In this document: piece after piece, positions 1 through 10,222 of the stretch | Layout: each line of letters starts with the position of its first letter | Numbering within the stretch: the stretch's first letter is position 1 | Origin: Dichetophora obliterata | Lineage: Eukaryota; Arthropoda; Insecta; Diptera; Sciomyzidae | NCBI GenBank assembly: GCA_963920525.1 | Contig: OY986438.1 | Coordinates: forward strand, 74,439,136 to 74,503,135 | Reading direction: 5' to 3' | Length of the DNA stretch: 64,000 nt | Made by a program: the position numbers and the translations under genes | Notes under the pieces: model-generated | What the model was told of the DNA's origin: nothing | The model's input: only the letters and a program-made list of their open reading frames with translations | The model's database searches: none

Positions 1-743
1 CTAATGGCACCCTTGCCACCTGAGCGAACTTCCCTTACACGTCCCTTTGCGTGCACTGGAGCCTCACGGGCCTTCAAAGAAGATTTTAAGGCTTTTCTGA
101 ATGAACCGAAAGAGAACGTGGTGTGAAAGTTCGCACACCAAAACTTGTCTTGGCATTTTATTCCAGCTGGTGCTCCCCATATGGGAGGTCTATGGGAAGC
201 GGGTGTCAAGAGTTTTTAGTTACATTTTCGAAAAATCGCGTCAGATGTATAATGAAGTACACGTTTGAAGAACTGTCCACATTGCTTTCGCGTATCGAAG
301 CATGTTTAAATTCGCGCCCTATAAGTCCGATGTCAACGGATCCTCATAGTCTTGCGCCCTTAACTCCAGCGCATTTCTTGGTTGGTGGACCTTTGCTTTC
401 ACCAATTGAACCAAACATATCTGAGTGTCCTATGTCGATTATCAATCGGTGGCAAAAATTAAAGGCATTGAACCAGAAGTTCTGCCGAATCTGGAAATCA
501 GACTACTTAAAAGAACTGCAAAAGAGATATAAGTGGAAAAATCCACGCGAAAATTTACAAATTGACGACTTAGTTGTAATCAAAGCAGACAATCTTGCGG
601 CAAATGAGTGGCGATTAGGCAGAGTTATAAAAACCTATTTAGGAACTGACGGTCGCGTACGAGTTGCAGATTTACGAACGGAACGCGGGTTCATTAGTAG
701 GCCGGTGGTTAAGTTAATTCTCTTACCACAACGCGAAAATTAG
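1..743 (+). pseudogene. BEL/Pao integrase 3' part with DUF5641 tail, core deleted
   Basis: The translation begins with the proline-rich linker found before the BEL integrase core, then jumps at about position 62-66 straight to the segment that follows the second catalytic aspartate, so most of the D,D-35-E core is missing. A stop interrupts the frame at 123-125. From about 150 the frame runs through an AGAPHMGGLWEAGVK-like block (partly frameshifted near 200), the CLNSRPISP motif, LTPAHFLVGGPLL, the RWQK region, and a DUF5641 module with WRLGRV and GRVRVADLRT, ending at TAG 741-743. This layout is diagnostic of the BEL/Pao pol C-terminus. The copy cannot encode an active integrase. Confidence 0.85.
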
Positions 744-807
744 AATTTTTAATGTCCTTTACGTCCTTTTCCGAACTTAGGGAACTAAATAATTTATATC
801 TTTCAGA

Positions 808-1177
808 ATGGTTCCTAATGTCGGCAAAACCATCGAGCTGCCTCGTGTGCAAGGCTCACCATGCTCTCAGATCCTGCCCGGATTTTTTACGCGAGAATAT
901 CGCTGGATATTGCTCGAAGTGCCTCTCCCCAATCCACCGGACCGACGAATGCGCGAGCGACGGCTCCTGCCGCTACTGCAAAGGATCGCATAGTACTTTG
1001 CTTCATCTGGGGTCGCGATTGCGCGAAGGACCTCGTTTGTCCGAATCGCGCACAGAAAGCTCCGACACAGTCAGACCTAGTTTGTCTCGAACTTCCTGCC
1101 GTGATGAAATAAAATTCGAGACGCTCTTCCTCTCACGACGTAGCCAGGCCTCGGTTGTCTCGGTTTTCCCGTCGTGA
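808..1177 (+). CDS. zinc-knuckle ORF downstream of BEL integrase
   Basis: Within 70 bases of the integrase stop there is a pyrimidine tract and AG (tatctttcag, 798-807) that looks like a 3' splice acceptor. The first in-frame ATG used here is at 820 (MSAKPSSCLVCKAHHALRSC). The protein has a Cys/His array of BEL Gag type: CLVCKAHHALRSC, then CSKCLSPIHRTDEC, then CRYCKGSHSTLLH. A serine/arginine-rich tail follows, encoded by tandem repeats. In BEL elements these knuckles normally sit in Gag before protease, not after integrase. A spliced subgenomic message is an inference from the acceptor-like sequence. The frame is later broken before the protease-like segment. Confidence 0.6.
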
Positions 1178-1253
1178 TAAATTTAAAGTATCGAGACGCA
1201 ACTCCTCTCGCGACGGAGCCAGGCCTCGTTTGCCTCGGTCTCCCCGTCGCGAT
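1108..1253 (+). repeat. two-unit tandem repeat (~84 bp) in the linker
   Basis: The block gagacgc...cctctc(a/g)cgacg(t/g)agccaggcctcg...cccgtcg(t/c)gat occurs at about 1112-1178 and again at 1195-1254, with a weaker third match just upstream. It lies between the zinc knuckles and the protease-like segment and codes for an Arg/Ser/Pro-rich linker in more than one frame. Confidence 0.7.
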
Positions 1254-1574
1254 TTTACGTCCGCCGAAAGGGAGGTCGCTGTGAGACCTCGTTTGTCGCA
1301 ACCAGCGAGCGATGAGAGGAGATTGGCACCTGATGGCGAAGAAAGGATATAGATTGACACAATTATGGCTTCAGCAACTCAGCGTGCGAAAGAGTTCCGC
1401 TCTTTCCACTTGCCTTTTGGATCACAAGCGTCAACCCGGAGCTCTTCTAAACTTAAACGGCGAGCCAAGCAACAACACCACCGACGTCAAACCAAAAAAC
1501 CCGCCCATCAGAATCGCTCATAAAGCGGTTTTAGAAGCCAGTCCTCGAACTTTATACCTTGTCTAAAAGAAGTT

Positions 1575-2027
1575 CTGCCGCTGCTCCCTACGGCTGTCGT
1601 AAAGGTACAGGCGAACGGGCGGTTAAGTCCGATTAGGGCCCTGATCGACCAGAGTGCGAGTATGTCTGAAGTGTCCGAACAGCTAGTGCGCCAGTTGGGG
1701 TTGCCCAGGATAAAGTGGGGATCGGTGGAGTTATGCTCCATAACTCTGCGGTCGACACATGAAAGCGCCTTGTCGATTACGACACAGGCAAAGATTATGC
1801 GCCACTTGTCTCGGACAACCCCTGCTTCAACACTGGACGCGTCTATCAGGGTCAATTTTTCTAACTTAGTACTAGCTGACCCGAATTTCTTTAAAGCGGC
1901 CCCATTGAGACTAGTATTAGGGGTAGACGTGTACCCACGAATTATCCAACCGGGTATTATTCCAAACGTTTTGGAAGGCATTGTGACCATTTTTGGATGG
2001 ATTTTATCCGGCACTTGCAGCCGATAA
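1575..2027 (+). pseudogene. BEL/Pao retropepsin-like (DUF1758) segment
   Basis: From about 1590 the frame reads RALIDQSAS, the position of the aspartic protease D-[ST]-G motif of DUF1758 proteins, then EQLVRQLGLPR, a central beta-rich part, LADPNFF, RLVLGVDVYPRI and finally TIFGWILSGTCSR before TAA. The TIFGWILSG ending is exactly where reverse transcriptase would normally begin in a BEL polyprotein, but a stop follows and no RT is present. Upstream, 1178-1575 is frameshifted relative to the zinc knuckles. The catalytic Asp is kept, but the usual Ser/Thr-Gly is replaced, so activity is doubtful. Confidence 0.65.
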
Positions 2028-2694
2028 CTATTTTTACATCTATCCACACATATATATATATTTTCATTTATACATGCTTCATTGGCGCAAACATAATACC
2101 TGAATTTGAATAGATTGAATTTAACATGAATTTAAATAAATTGAATTTAACATGAATTTAAATAAATTGAATTACCCTGAGACGAGAAAAAAAAATAAAA
2201 AGAATCAACGCATTTTTTTATCTTTATATTTTTAAGATTAATTTTGTATTTACTTATTAACACAGCATATATAAGATTGCTTTTGAACTTTACAGTAATA
2301 CAACAAGGGGGCCGGCATTTTTATACCTAAATCCTTATTAGTTATGTATCTAAACTAAAAGTTATTAAGTACCTTTTTTATGTTACTGCCTAACCGACTG
2401 CTTTGAGTATCGCTGGTCCTTCGGCTTATCCGAACGAAGGTTATATTAGATTATATTAGAAAATCCTGAAAAGTAAGAAATTGTTAATGTTGAAAGCTGA
2501 ATATATTTACATAAATCAAACTCTTTTGATTTCTTTTACTTACTACCATTCCTATTTCCATTCCTGCGTATAAAATTCTGTGAGCACATATTGCGCCAGA
2601 GTTTTATACATCTAGGCTTACCTTTTGTGTCCGTCCACAGAGGCACTCCAGCAACTTATTTGCACCAGCATCTACAGATTCCTAGCATCTACAG
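2028..2694 (+). other. probable 3' UTR and LTR remnant of the BEL element
   Basis: AT-rich non-coding sequence with a purine tract and GC-rich start (caagggggccggcattttta, about 2303-2322) of the kind seen at BEL LTR boundaries. There is no second LTR in the window to compare with, so the limits are a guess. No gene is seen. Confidence 0.35.
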
Positions 2695-3040
2695 TGGCGG
2701 TCGTAGCCTAGTGGGTACAGTGCGTGGCCCCTAAGCTAAAAAAACTGCGGTAGCCCGGGTTCAATTCCAGCTTCAGACAGAAAAGTTTTTTCAATTGAAA
2801 TAATTTTTCTGTTCGGCCGTCACCTCTCTGCAGACAATGGCAAAACCTCAGAGAGTAAAAAATTGCCATGTAAAGCTTCTTGAGAACATAAGCCGTTCGG
2901 AGTCGGCATAAAACACGTAGGTCCAGTTCTCGGTCATTTGTGATCAAACATTTAATAACACGCACAACACAATTGATCAATAGAAGCCAGGTCAAAGTCC
3001 TTCCAAGGGCTGAAATGGCCAGTTAATTTTTTTTTTTTAA
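2695..3040 (+). repeat. tRNA-derived SINE, copy 1
   Basis: The 5' end has a pol III A box (tagcctagtggg, 2705-2716) and a B box (ggttcaattcc, 2758-2768) spaced as in a tRNA, followed by a tRNA-unrelated body and a T-rich 3' end. It is flanked by an 8 bp direct repeat, atctacag, at 2687-2694 and 3041-3048. A related copy lies inverted at 6331-6647. The tRNA-like head lacks a plausible cloverleaf and is not called as a tRNA gene. Confidence 0.85.
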
Positions 3041-3053
3041 ATCTACAGATTCC

Positions 3054-3343
3054 AATTAGCGAATTGTACAGATTGGATGCGACTTTTGCGATTTTGCAGG
3101 GAAAAATTACCTTTTAATAAAAGACTATTTCTAATAAATAAATTCTATAAAACAGCAAAAAAAGTCATAGACCAATGGAGAAAGCTTTTTGCCCCATTTG
3201 GTGTTCCCAAAATTAAAATAGCAGACAATCTCATTTAAGTACAATTAAGTGCAAGTTTGTACTTCATTTAAGTAAATTAAAAAGTACAATGAAGAAAATT
3301 TGGAAAATGCAATTGAAATTACTCTTAGGTAAAATGGTTATTT
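3054..3343. other. AT-rich interval, nothing recognised
   Basis: No coding pattern, TIR or RNA gene was seen between the SINE and the next MITE. Confidence 0.5.
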
Positions 3344-3345
3344 TA

Positions 3346-3752
3346 AGGCCTTTTCCACACTTGGTTAACGCAACTTCAACTCAAGTTACTAGCCTGTGTA
3401 TTTATACCGGATCCTTTAGATTAAGCAACTTGCACGCAACAAGTTCTCGACTCGTTTGTTTGTAGTGCAGTATTAATCAAGGTGAATAAGATAATTAATT
3501 AGTTCTTTTTTTCATTAATAGAATCTTAAAGAAGAAGAAATAGTTTGCAGGATGAATGAGCAAGTGTTAAATATTAAATTAGTTCAAGAAGTCGAAAAAC
3601 ATGAGTTATTTTATTATTACAATTATTATATATTGCATGACTTTTGAAGCAAGTCTAAAAGCATTCGGTTTATAGTTGCATTGCTTTTCAACTTTTTCGC
3701 TGTTGCGTTGATGTTTCGTTGGAATTGCGTTGACCAAGTGTGGAAAAGGCCT
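3346..3752. mobile_element. MITE with 24 bp TIRs and TA target duplication
   Basis: Left end AGGCCTTTTCCACACTTGGT (3346 on) and the inverted right end match at 23 of 24 positions. TA dinucleotides flank both ends (3344-3345 and 3753-3754), as for Tc1/mariner-type elements. No transposase is encoded in the 407 bp. Confidence 0.75.
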
Positions 3753-3895
3753 TATAGTCAGAATAGTAATGAAAATGATAATCAAGAAAATTTTGAAATT
3801 AACAATAAAAATTTATCAGAACAGCAAGAAAATAATTACACAAGATCAGAAAAAGAAATAAAAAAGCGGTATCAGTAAAATAAAATACAAACTAA

Positions 3896-4351
3896 CAGCC
3901 TTATTCATAATCTCATTTTAAAGGCTGCGTAACTTTAAACCAGCTTTAAGCAACACATCGTTATTCATAAACGTTTTTCGGGCTTGTGTAAAATCTGCGT
4001 AGCTTAAACACCGAAATTTGCGTTTAAAGGCTGCATAATTTTAACCTAAACTTTTTTGTCGTCTTTTCGATTAAGGTTGATGTATATGATATTTATATCA
4101 TAGACATGCTCCATATGCGACCTTTTTATACTTTTTTCAGTAACAGATTTGCAAATGTACAAGAATTCTTCGTTTTTGTAAAAGAGTTTATATTGTTTAG
4201 ACACAAACCTTACAAAATTAAGCAATGAATAAAAAAATGATTATGAATAACAATTTCAGCGAGGTCGCGCAGAGGATGCGTAAAGCCTAGAACAGTGTGT
4301 TACTAAGCAAGCGTTGAACGTTTGTTTAGGAAAATCTATTGCATAAGGCTG
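3896..4351. mobile_element. MITE with short TIRs and TAA target duplication
   Basis: Left end CAGCCTTAT and right end ATAAGGCTG are inverted copies, with TAA on both sides (3893-3895 and 4352-4354). A 3 bp TAA duplication fits PIF/Harbinger elements. The motif TTATTCATAA and a 'ggctgcgta' block recur inside. Non-coding. Confidence 0.55.
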
Positions 4352-4393
4352 TAAGTTTATAGCTAGTGCATTCTCCTTTTATTTAACTTATTT

Positions 4394-5142
4394 CCCTGCA
4401 GTGTAATCAACTAGATTTATACCAGTCAACAACTAGTTGGAAATATCCAACAACTAGTTCGATTTATGTCCTATTCTCATAGAACCGACTGGTATTTTTT
4501 ACGTGGTGATGTCATTGGAAACGACAATTGTCTTACTATAGATAAGGTTTTAACTAGTTAACAACTCATTTTTTATGTAAAGTAAAATTCTAGCTGGGTT
4601 GTGACTAGTTTTTAACCAATATAGTAATTATCGAATTAAAACTAGTTCATATTCATATTTTTTCAATAGTTCATAGGTTCAAAGAACATATATTTTTACA
4701 ACAAAATATTAGCTAAAGGCTAAAGTTAAAGCTATTTGATGAAATACCATGTTTATGGTATATATAAACTAAGTTCTAATCTACTACAAAGTTGCAATAA
4801 AAACATTTAAAAATGAGAGTATATGTCGCCTTAATATAATTCAAGATAGTTTATCAACTAAATGTTTTTAAATTAGTTTTTATATGTTTTAATTTGTTTA
4901 TTATTAGTTTGTTCCAATGGGGTACCCAGCTCCAACTGGTTTTGGAACTGGTTGATTTTGATAATATGTAGTATAGTTTGATTTTGGCTAGTTTTACAAC
5001 TGGTTTAATGTGACTTGACAAAAACTAGTTGGGTTTAAACTACTTTTCCAACTAGTAAATCGTGACAAAATATAAACTAGTTTGTTTTGACTAGTATAAA
5101 TACTACTCATGTTTTATTGCTGACTAGTCTTACACTGCAGGG
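4394..5142. mobile_element. non-coding TIR element rich in ACTAGTT motifs
   Basis: Perfect 13 bp TIRs, CCCTGCAGTGTAA (4394-4406) and its complement (5130-5142), bound about 750 bp packed with AACTAGTT/AACTGGTT in both orientations. The flanks share acttatt (4386-4392, 5145-5151), a possible imperfect target duplication. No ORF. The superfamily is not assigned. Confidence 0.7.
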
Positions 5143-5149
5143 TTACTTA

Positions 5150-5512
5150 TTGACATGTATTTTGAAAGATTTAAATAAATTATGTTGTTTTTCTATGATT
5201 TAAATACAAATTCTAAATCTTTGATAGTTTAATATCATAGTTTAAATCATACTTGATTTTAAATACGAATTGTTGTTTCATAGTTTAAAATCGTTTATTG
5301 AGCTTAAGGTCAGGTTAGAACAATTAATTGCTCTAACGAATTTTTCCAAAGAAACAACAACATTTTCAATTGTTTTTTCAAAATTGTCCATTTTCAAAAG
5401 GAAAACATCATTACCTGATTTTATTGCAATTTCGGCCCTGCTACAGGCTTCATCAGAAATCTTTATGATGCCGTGCAGGCGCGTTAGCGCACTACACCAC
5501 AGAGGCAATGAG
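5150..5512 (-). repeat. dispersed repeat unit R, copy A
   Basis: Read on the minus strand it starts near 5512 with a block holding gtagtgcgctaacgcgcctg, continues with AAAGATTTCTGATGA, the gttgttgtttctttggaaaa block and ttaagctcaataaacgattt, and ends in an AT-rich tail. The same order is found on the plus strand at 5968-6310. The start looks like a pol III A box, but I see no clear B box. Confidence 0.65.
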
Positions 5513-5565
5513 TTTTTAGTGTCAATTTCTCAGTTAACAGTGTCAGAAATTAAATAAAAAAATAA

Positions 5566-5750
5566 ATTATGTTGACTTTATATGATTTAAATACAAATTC
5601 TAAATGTTTGATAGTTTAAATCATACTTGATTTTAAATACAAATTCTAGTTGTTTGATAGTTTAAAATCGTTTATTGAGCTAGAATTTGTATTTAAATCA
5701 TATAAAGTCAACATAATTAATATAGAGGTCATTTAGAAAAAACTTTAATC
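5566..5750. repeat. tail of repeat unit R, palindromic copy
   Basis: Minus-orientation tail (5566-5680) abuts a plus-orientation tail (about 5681-5750), giving a near-palindrome around aaacgatttta/gagctagaatt. The tail motif attctaaatgtttgatag recurs at about 5600, in copy B and again near 55080. Confidence 0.65.
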
Positions 5751-5967
5751 AAATGGTAGAGCTGGACCAAACGGAAACAGCTGAAAACAAAATCAGCAAA
5801 AATTCTAAAAAACAACTTCAGTAAACATGCTTTGTTAGTGCAGACTTCCAGCAGGCTGTTGGACTACATATAATAACATAAGCATAGAAACTAAAGTAAA
5901 ACAGAAATACAACAACAAATGTGACATGATGAAATGGAGGAAAAACTGAGAAATTGACGCTTCAAAT

Positions 5968-6310
5968 CTCATCGCACCGATGGTGCAGTGCGTTAGCGCG
6001 CGCTTGCACGGGTATCACAAAGATTTCTGATGACGCTTTTAGCAGAGTATAAATTGCAATCAGATCAGCTAGTGATTTTTTCCTTTTCATATTGAAAAAA
6101 CTTTGTTGTTGTTTCTTTGGAAAAATTCGTTAGAACAATTAATTGTTCTAACTTTGACCTTAAGCTCAATAAACGATTTTAAACTATCAAACAACTAGAA
6201 TTTGTATTTAAAATCAAGTATGATTTAAACTATCAAACATTTAGAATTTGTATTTAAATCATATAAAGTCAACATAATTAATATAGAGGTCATTTAGAAA
6301 AAACTTTAAT
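5968..6310 (+). repeat. dispersed repeat unit R, copy B
   Basis: Plus-strand copy of the unit at 5150-5512, beginning with ggtgcagtgcgttagcgcgc and ending in the same AT-rich tail plus aatatagaggtcatttag. With copy A it forms a divergent inverted pair about 450 bp apart. Non-coding. Confidence 0.65.
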
Positions 6311-6330
6311 AAAAAAATAAACACAAATAA

Positions 6331-6647
6331 ACTGGCCATTTCAGCCCTTGGAAGGACTTTGCCCTATCTTCTATCAATTGTGTTGTCCGTGTTATTAAAT
6401 GTTTGATCACAAATGATCGAGAACTAGACCTACGTGTTTTATGCCGACTCCGAACGGCTTATGTTCTCAAGAAGCTTTACATGGCAATTTTTACTCTCTG
6501 CGGTTTGCCATTGTCTGCAGAGAGGTGACGACCGAGCAGAAAAATTAATTCAATTGGAAAACTATGTCTGAGCTGGAATTGAACCCGGGCTACCGCGGTT
6601 CTTTAGCTTAGGGGCCACGCACTCTACCCACTATGCTACGGTCGCCA
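6331..6647 (-). repeat. tRNA-derived SINE, copy 2
   Basis: Reverse-strand homologue of the SINE at 2695-3040, covering the A-box/B-box head (5' end at about 6647) and the body to ggctgaaatggccagt. Differences are scattered substitutions and small indels. The 3' tail in this copy is AT-rich and merges with repeat unit R. Confidence 0.85.
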
Positions 6648-8513
6648 CTTACTCGTCAGAAATTAAACTTACTTTTATTTTCATTCATGATATTCATTTC
6701 TATTTAAAATTAATTACACTGTGCAACAGTCAACAAAATAACAGGATTCTGCGATATAGGTTCGAACGACCAGAGGTGAGTAAAAACCTGGCTGGGTTTC
6801 GCGAGTTTGGCGAACGTTTGGTTTTTATGGCCCCCTAAATGGCGAACATTTTTTGAATTTATCGCTTTTTTTTAGTCATAACTTGAAGGGAATCCAAATT
6901 TTTCTTATACTATCTTTAACAAAATTGTAGCGGAAAAGAAATTTAACAACTCTAGCGAACATATGTATGTGAACTGAATGTGTCTACACTACTAAAAAAT
7001 CTCAAAAAGATAATTTTTTAAGTGAAAAATACCAGTTCTTAGGTCTGTTTTCGCAGTTTTTCGACCATAACTCTTAAACTATTTTGAATCAGTTTTTTTG
7101 GCTTATTTGTAGCCGGAGGGATTGTGAACAACTCTTTTGAACTATTTTTAAATTTGAATATGTCTACATTACCTAAAAAGCTGGACAGGGTAATTTTTTT
7201 TTTAAATATACAAAAGTGATAATAGATATGTTTTGGAGTCGTTGCCAAGCTTCCCTTGAAGGACCAATAAATATATTCTATATTTCCATAAAAATAAAAT
7301 TTTTTATAGTGGGAAGAGTTTACAACAACCCACTTTTATTCGTGTAATTTTTGTGATCATTCACCTTAATCAGCAAGGTCTTACAAGTCTTCACTGCTCG
7401 AAAAATCATCATTAGAGTCTTAATAAACTTCAATGTGACTCTAGGATTCTAATTAATTTATCGAAAGTGCGATTATTGTATTGGAAAGATAAGCGAATAT
7501 CCAGCGAAAGAAAAGTGTAAAGGCAACATAAGTAATTTTTTCTATGTTTGTGGCAATTTTACATCAAATAACTCACAACAAAGATTAAAATATAAAAGAC
7601 ACAGTTTCGAAAGTATCGTAAGGGAAGACATAAAACTCCTTTTTATACAGTAACTAGTATAAAAGCCTGTCCTACGGCAGGTCCTCCGCACACTTCCTTT
7701 TTGGAGCTATTTACCGAAAGCACTTTTTTCTCTTTTTAAAGCTTGATTTTTTATTCAACTGATTTTTGAAAATTACAAATGTACCACTTCAAATAACACT
7801 ACGTATTGAAGCAGTGTTGAAAAGGTAGTTAGATCAAAAACGTACTATTGTGAAAACCTAATATTGTCACTGATAAGTATCAAATATATTTTCTGTGCAT
7901 ACTTTCATGCTGAACATTTTTGAGAACAGTATGTCTTGTAAAAGTACTTAACTGTCAAAAAATAATAACATATTGAAAAATACTGTGTGCGGAGCAGCAT
8001 GCTTGCTTTTTATGTAATAAGATGTGTATACTTTCAGGTTGAACAGTTTAAGAGATATTGGGCACGGAGCAGCGTGCTTGCCTTTTATATATTAAGATAG
8101 AGAAAAGTCTGCTTTTTCATATACATTTTTCAAAATTATTTAAAAAACATTTAATCTACTAAATAAGAATTATTTAAAAAAAATTTATTTTGTATCATAA
8201 TTTTTTGTTTGATATATTTAGTGATGAATTTCTTCTTCATGCTTATGTTGATTCAAATAAAAGGTAATTTAATGTTATGTTTAATAAATGGTATAAATAT
8301 TACGGAAAATATGAATTTCTTATTTTTCCTGTAGTAAAGAATATATACTTAATATTTAATTTTATACATACTTTAAATTTAATTAAAATTTTAGCATACA
8401 AAATATATTTTTAATATGAAATAAATATAATATAATACAAAAATATTCGAATTTACGATACTTAAAAAATAAGTTGAGTTTTCTTGTTTGAAGATACTGA
8501 AGTTGCGCACATA

Positions 8514-9797
8514 TTGGGGGTTGGAATTAGTTTTAAAGGTTTTCTAAGAGATGGCGTAACTATCAATAGATCGCATCGGGCACACCTGTGACTATATTCA
8601 TTTCAAAGCACATTGTCTAAGCTTCATTTTTCAGTATGTCATTCCACTGAAGTGTAAACAACATATATTTTTTTCTCTGTGAACATGTCGACTTTCGTTC
8701 CAACAAAACGCAATTTGCGGGAAGGTTTACTTTTGTGCTTCCATTTGAAGAAAAAAGCGGTTGAAGCACAACGCACGCTTACTGAGGCTTACGGGGACTA
8801 TGCTCCATCGATTTCTACTTGTGAGTACTGGTTCCGTCGGTTTAAAAGTGGTGATTTTGATACGGAAGACAAAGAGCGTCCGGGCCAGCCGAAAAAGTTT
8901 GAAGATGAGGAATTGGAGGCTTTGCTCGATGAAGACCCGTGTCAAACCCTTCAAGAATTGTCAGAATCATTGGGAGTCGACTTATCAACGGTCGGCAAAC
9001 GCTTAAAGGCCATGGGAATGATTCAAAAGCAAGGAAATTGGGTGCCGTACCAGTTGAAGCCGAGAGACGTTGAACGGCGATTTTGCATGTGCGAACAACT
9101 GCTTCAACGGCATAAAAGGAAGAGTTTTTTGCATCGTATTGTCACTGGCGATGAAAAGTGGATCCATTACGATAATCCTAAGCGAAAAAAATCGTGGGGA
9201 CCACCCGGCCATGCATCAACATCGAGGGCCAAGCCGAATATTCATGGCGCCAAGCTTATGCTGTGTATTTGGTGGGATCAGAAGGGTGTCGTGTACTATG
9301 AGCTGCTAAAACCTAACGAAACCATCACTGGGGAACGCTACCAACAACAATTGATGCAATTGAGCCGAGCATTAAAGGTTAAACGGCCGGAATATGCCAA
9401 AAGACACGACAAAGTGGTTTTTCAACATGACAACGCACGGCCACATGTTGCAAGAACCGTCAAGGAAACGTTGGAGGCGCTGAATTGGGATGTGCTACCC
9501 CACCCGCCTTATAGCCCAGACATAGCCCCTTCCGACTACCACCTATTCAGATCGATGACGCATGGCTTGGCTGAGCAGCGCTTCACTTCTTACGAGGATA
9601 CCAAAAAATGGGTCGATTCGTGGATTGCCTCAAAAGACGAATCGTTCTTCCGGCGCGGAATCCATATGCTGCCAGAAAGATGGGAAAATGTTGTAGCTAA
9701 CAATGGACAATACTTTGAATAATATACATTATACCGTTGTTTCTAAATAAATGCTCAAAAACCAAAAAAAACCTTCAAAATTAATTCCAACCCCCAA
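8514..9797 (+). mobile_element. mariner element 1, full length
   Basis: 1284 bp bounded by imperfect inverted repeats beginning TTGGGGGTTGGAATTA at both ends and flanked by TA at 8512-8513 and 9798-9799. The length equals that of Mos1-type mariners. It interrupts the right half of the foldback element. Confidence 0.95.
8685..9722 (+). CDS. mariner transposase (mauritiana-like), intact, 345 aa
   Basis: Cut-and-paste transposase acting on its own TIRs at TA sites. The ATG at 8685 gives 345 residues, the usual length of mauritiana-type mariners; the frame is open six bases further up, but only to a GTG. An N-terminal HTH pair (about 1-110) precedes WVPYQL (119-124). The catalytic DD34D triad is D156 (TGDEKW), D249 (FQHDN) and D284 (YSPDIAPSDYHLF), all present. 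No stop or frameshift. An AATAAA lies just after the stop (about 9746). It may be active, but that cannot be judged without testing the TIRs. Confidence 0.95.
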   Translation: MSTFVPTKRNLREGLLLCFHLKKKAVEAQRTLTEAYGDYAPSISTCEYWFRRFKSGDFDTEDKERPGQPKKFEDEELEALLDEDPCQTLQELSESLGVDLSTVGKRLKAMGMIQKQGNWVPYQLKPRDVERRFCMCEQLLQRHKRKSFLHRIVTGDEKWIHYDNPKRKKSWGPPGHASTSRAKPNIHGAKLMLCIWWDQKGVVYYELLKPNETITGERYQQQLMQLSRALKVKRPEYAKRHDKVVFQHDNARPHVARTVKETLEALNWDVLPHPPYSPDIAPSDYHLFRSMTHGLAEQRFTSYEDTKKWVDSWIASKDESFFRRGIHMLPERWENVVANNGQYFE

Positions 9798-9947
9798 TAA
9801 AAATGGATGATGAAGATGCAAGAGCTGTTCAATTATTTTTTCAGCTACAATTTTGTTGAATATATTATAGGAAAAAATTTTGATACCCTTCAAGTTATGA
9901 CCAAAAAATCGAAAAAATTAAAAAAAAATTCGCCATTTTTCAATATC

Positions 9948-10222
9948 CGGTTTCTCAATATCCGGTTAGTCAAGCTCTTAACCAGGAGTTAGCTAACCAT
10001 ATGATAGCTAAAAAAATAATTTTGATTTCACAAGTGCTGGTTAAGCAACCGTCGGTTTTATTTAATCTTGTCAGCTGTTCCTTTGATTAGTGGCTAACCG
10101 AAACCACAACTTGTTAACTTATTCAGCACTTAACTGACAGTTAAGCCTTAACCGAACATTGAGAAAGAGCTTTTTTGCTAACTGCTGGTTAAAGTTCTGA
10201 TTAGTGCTTGAGAAAGCGGTTC
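9948..10222. mobile_element. small MITE-like inverted repeat inside the foldback element
   Basis: Left ccggtttctcaatatccggt...ttaaccaggagttagc and right gctaactgctggttaa...ttgagaaagcggtt are imperfect inverted copies over about 45 bp. No clear target duplication. It separates two arm blocks of the surrounding foldback element. Confidence 0.45.

Noticed and set aside
1508..2047. A 179-codon minus-strand ORF
   Set aside because: It is the antisense shadow of the protease-like segment and shows no domain of its own.
2701..2775. A tRNA gene at the SINE head (and its inverted twin near 6580-6647)
   Set aside because: A and B boxes are present but no full cloverleaf or anticodon stem could be drawn, and the sequence continues into a repeated body with a target duplication.
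8679..8684. GTG start two codons before the mariner ATG
   Set aside because: Eukaryotic translation and the 345-residue family length favour the ATG at 8685 (and 11588 in copy 2).
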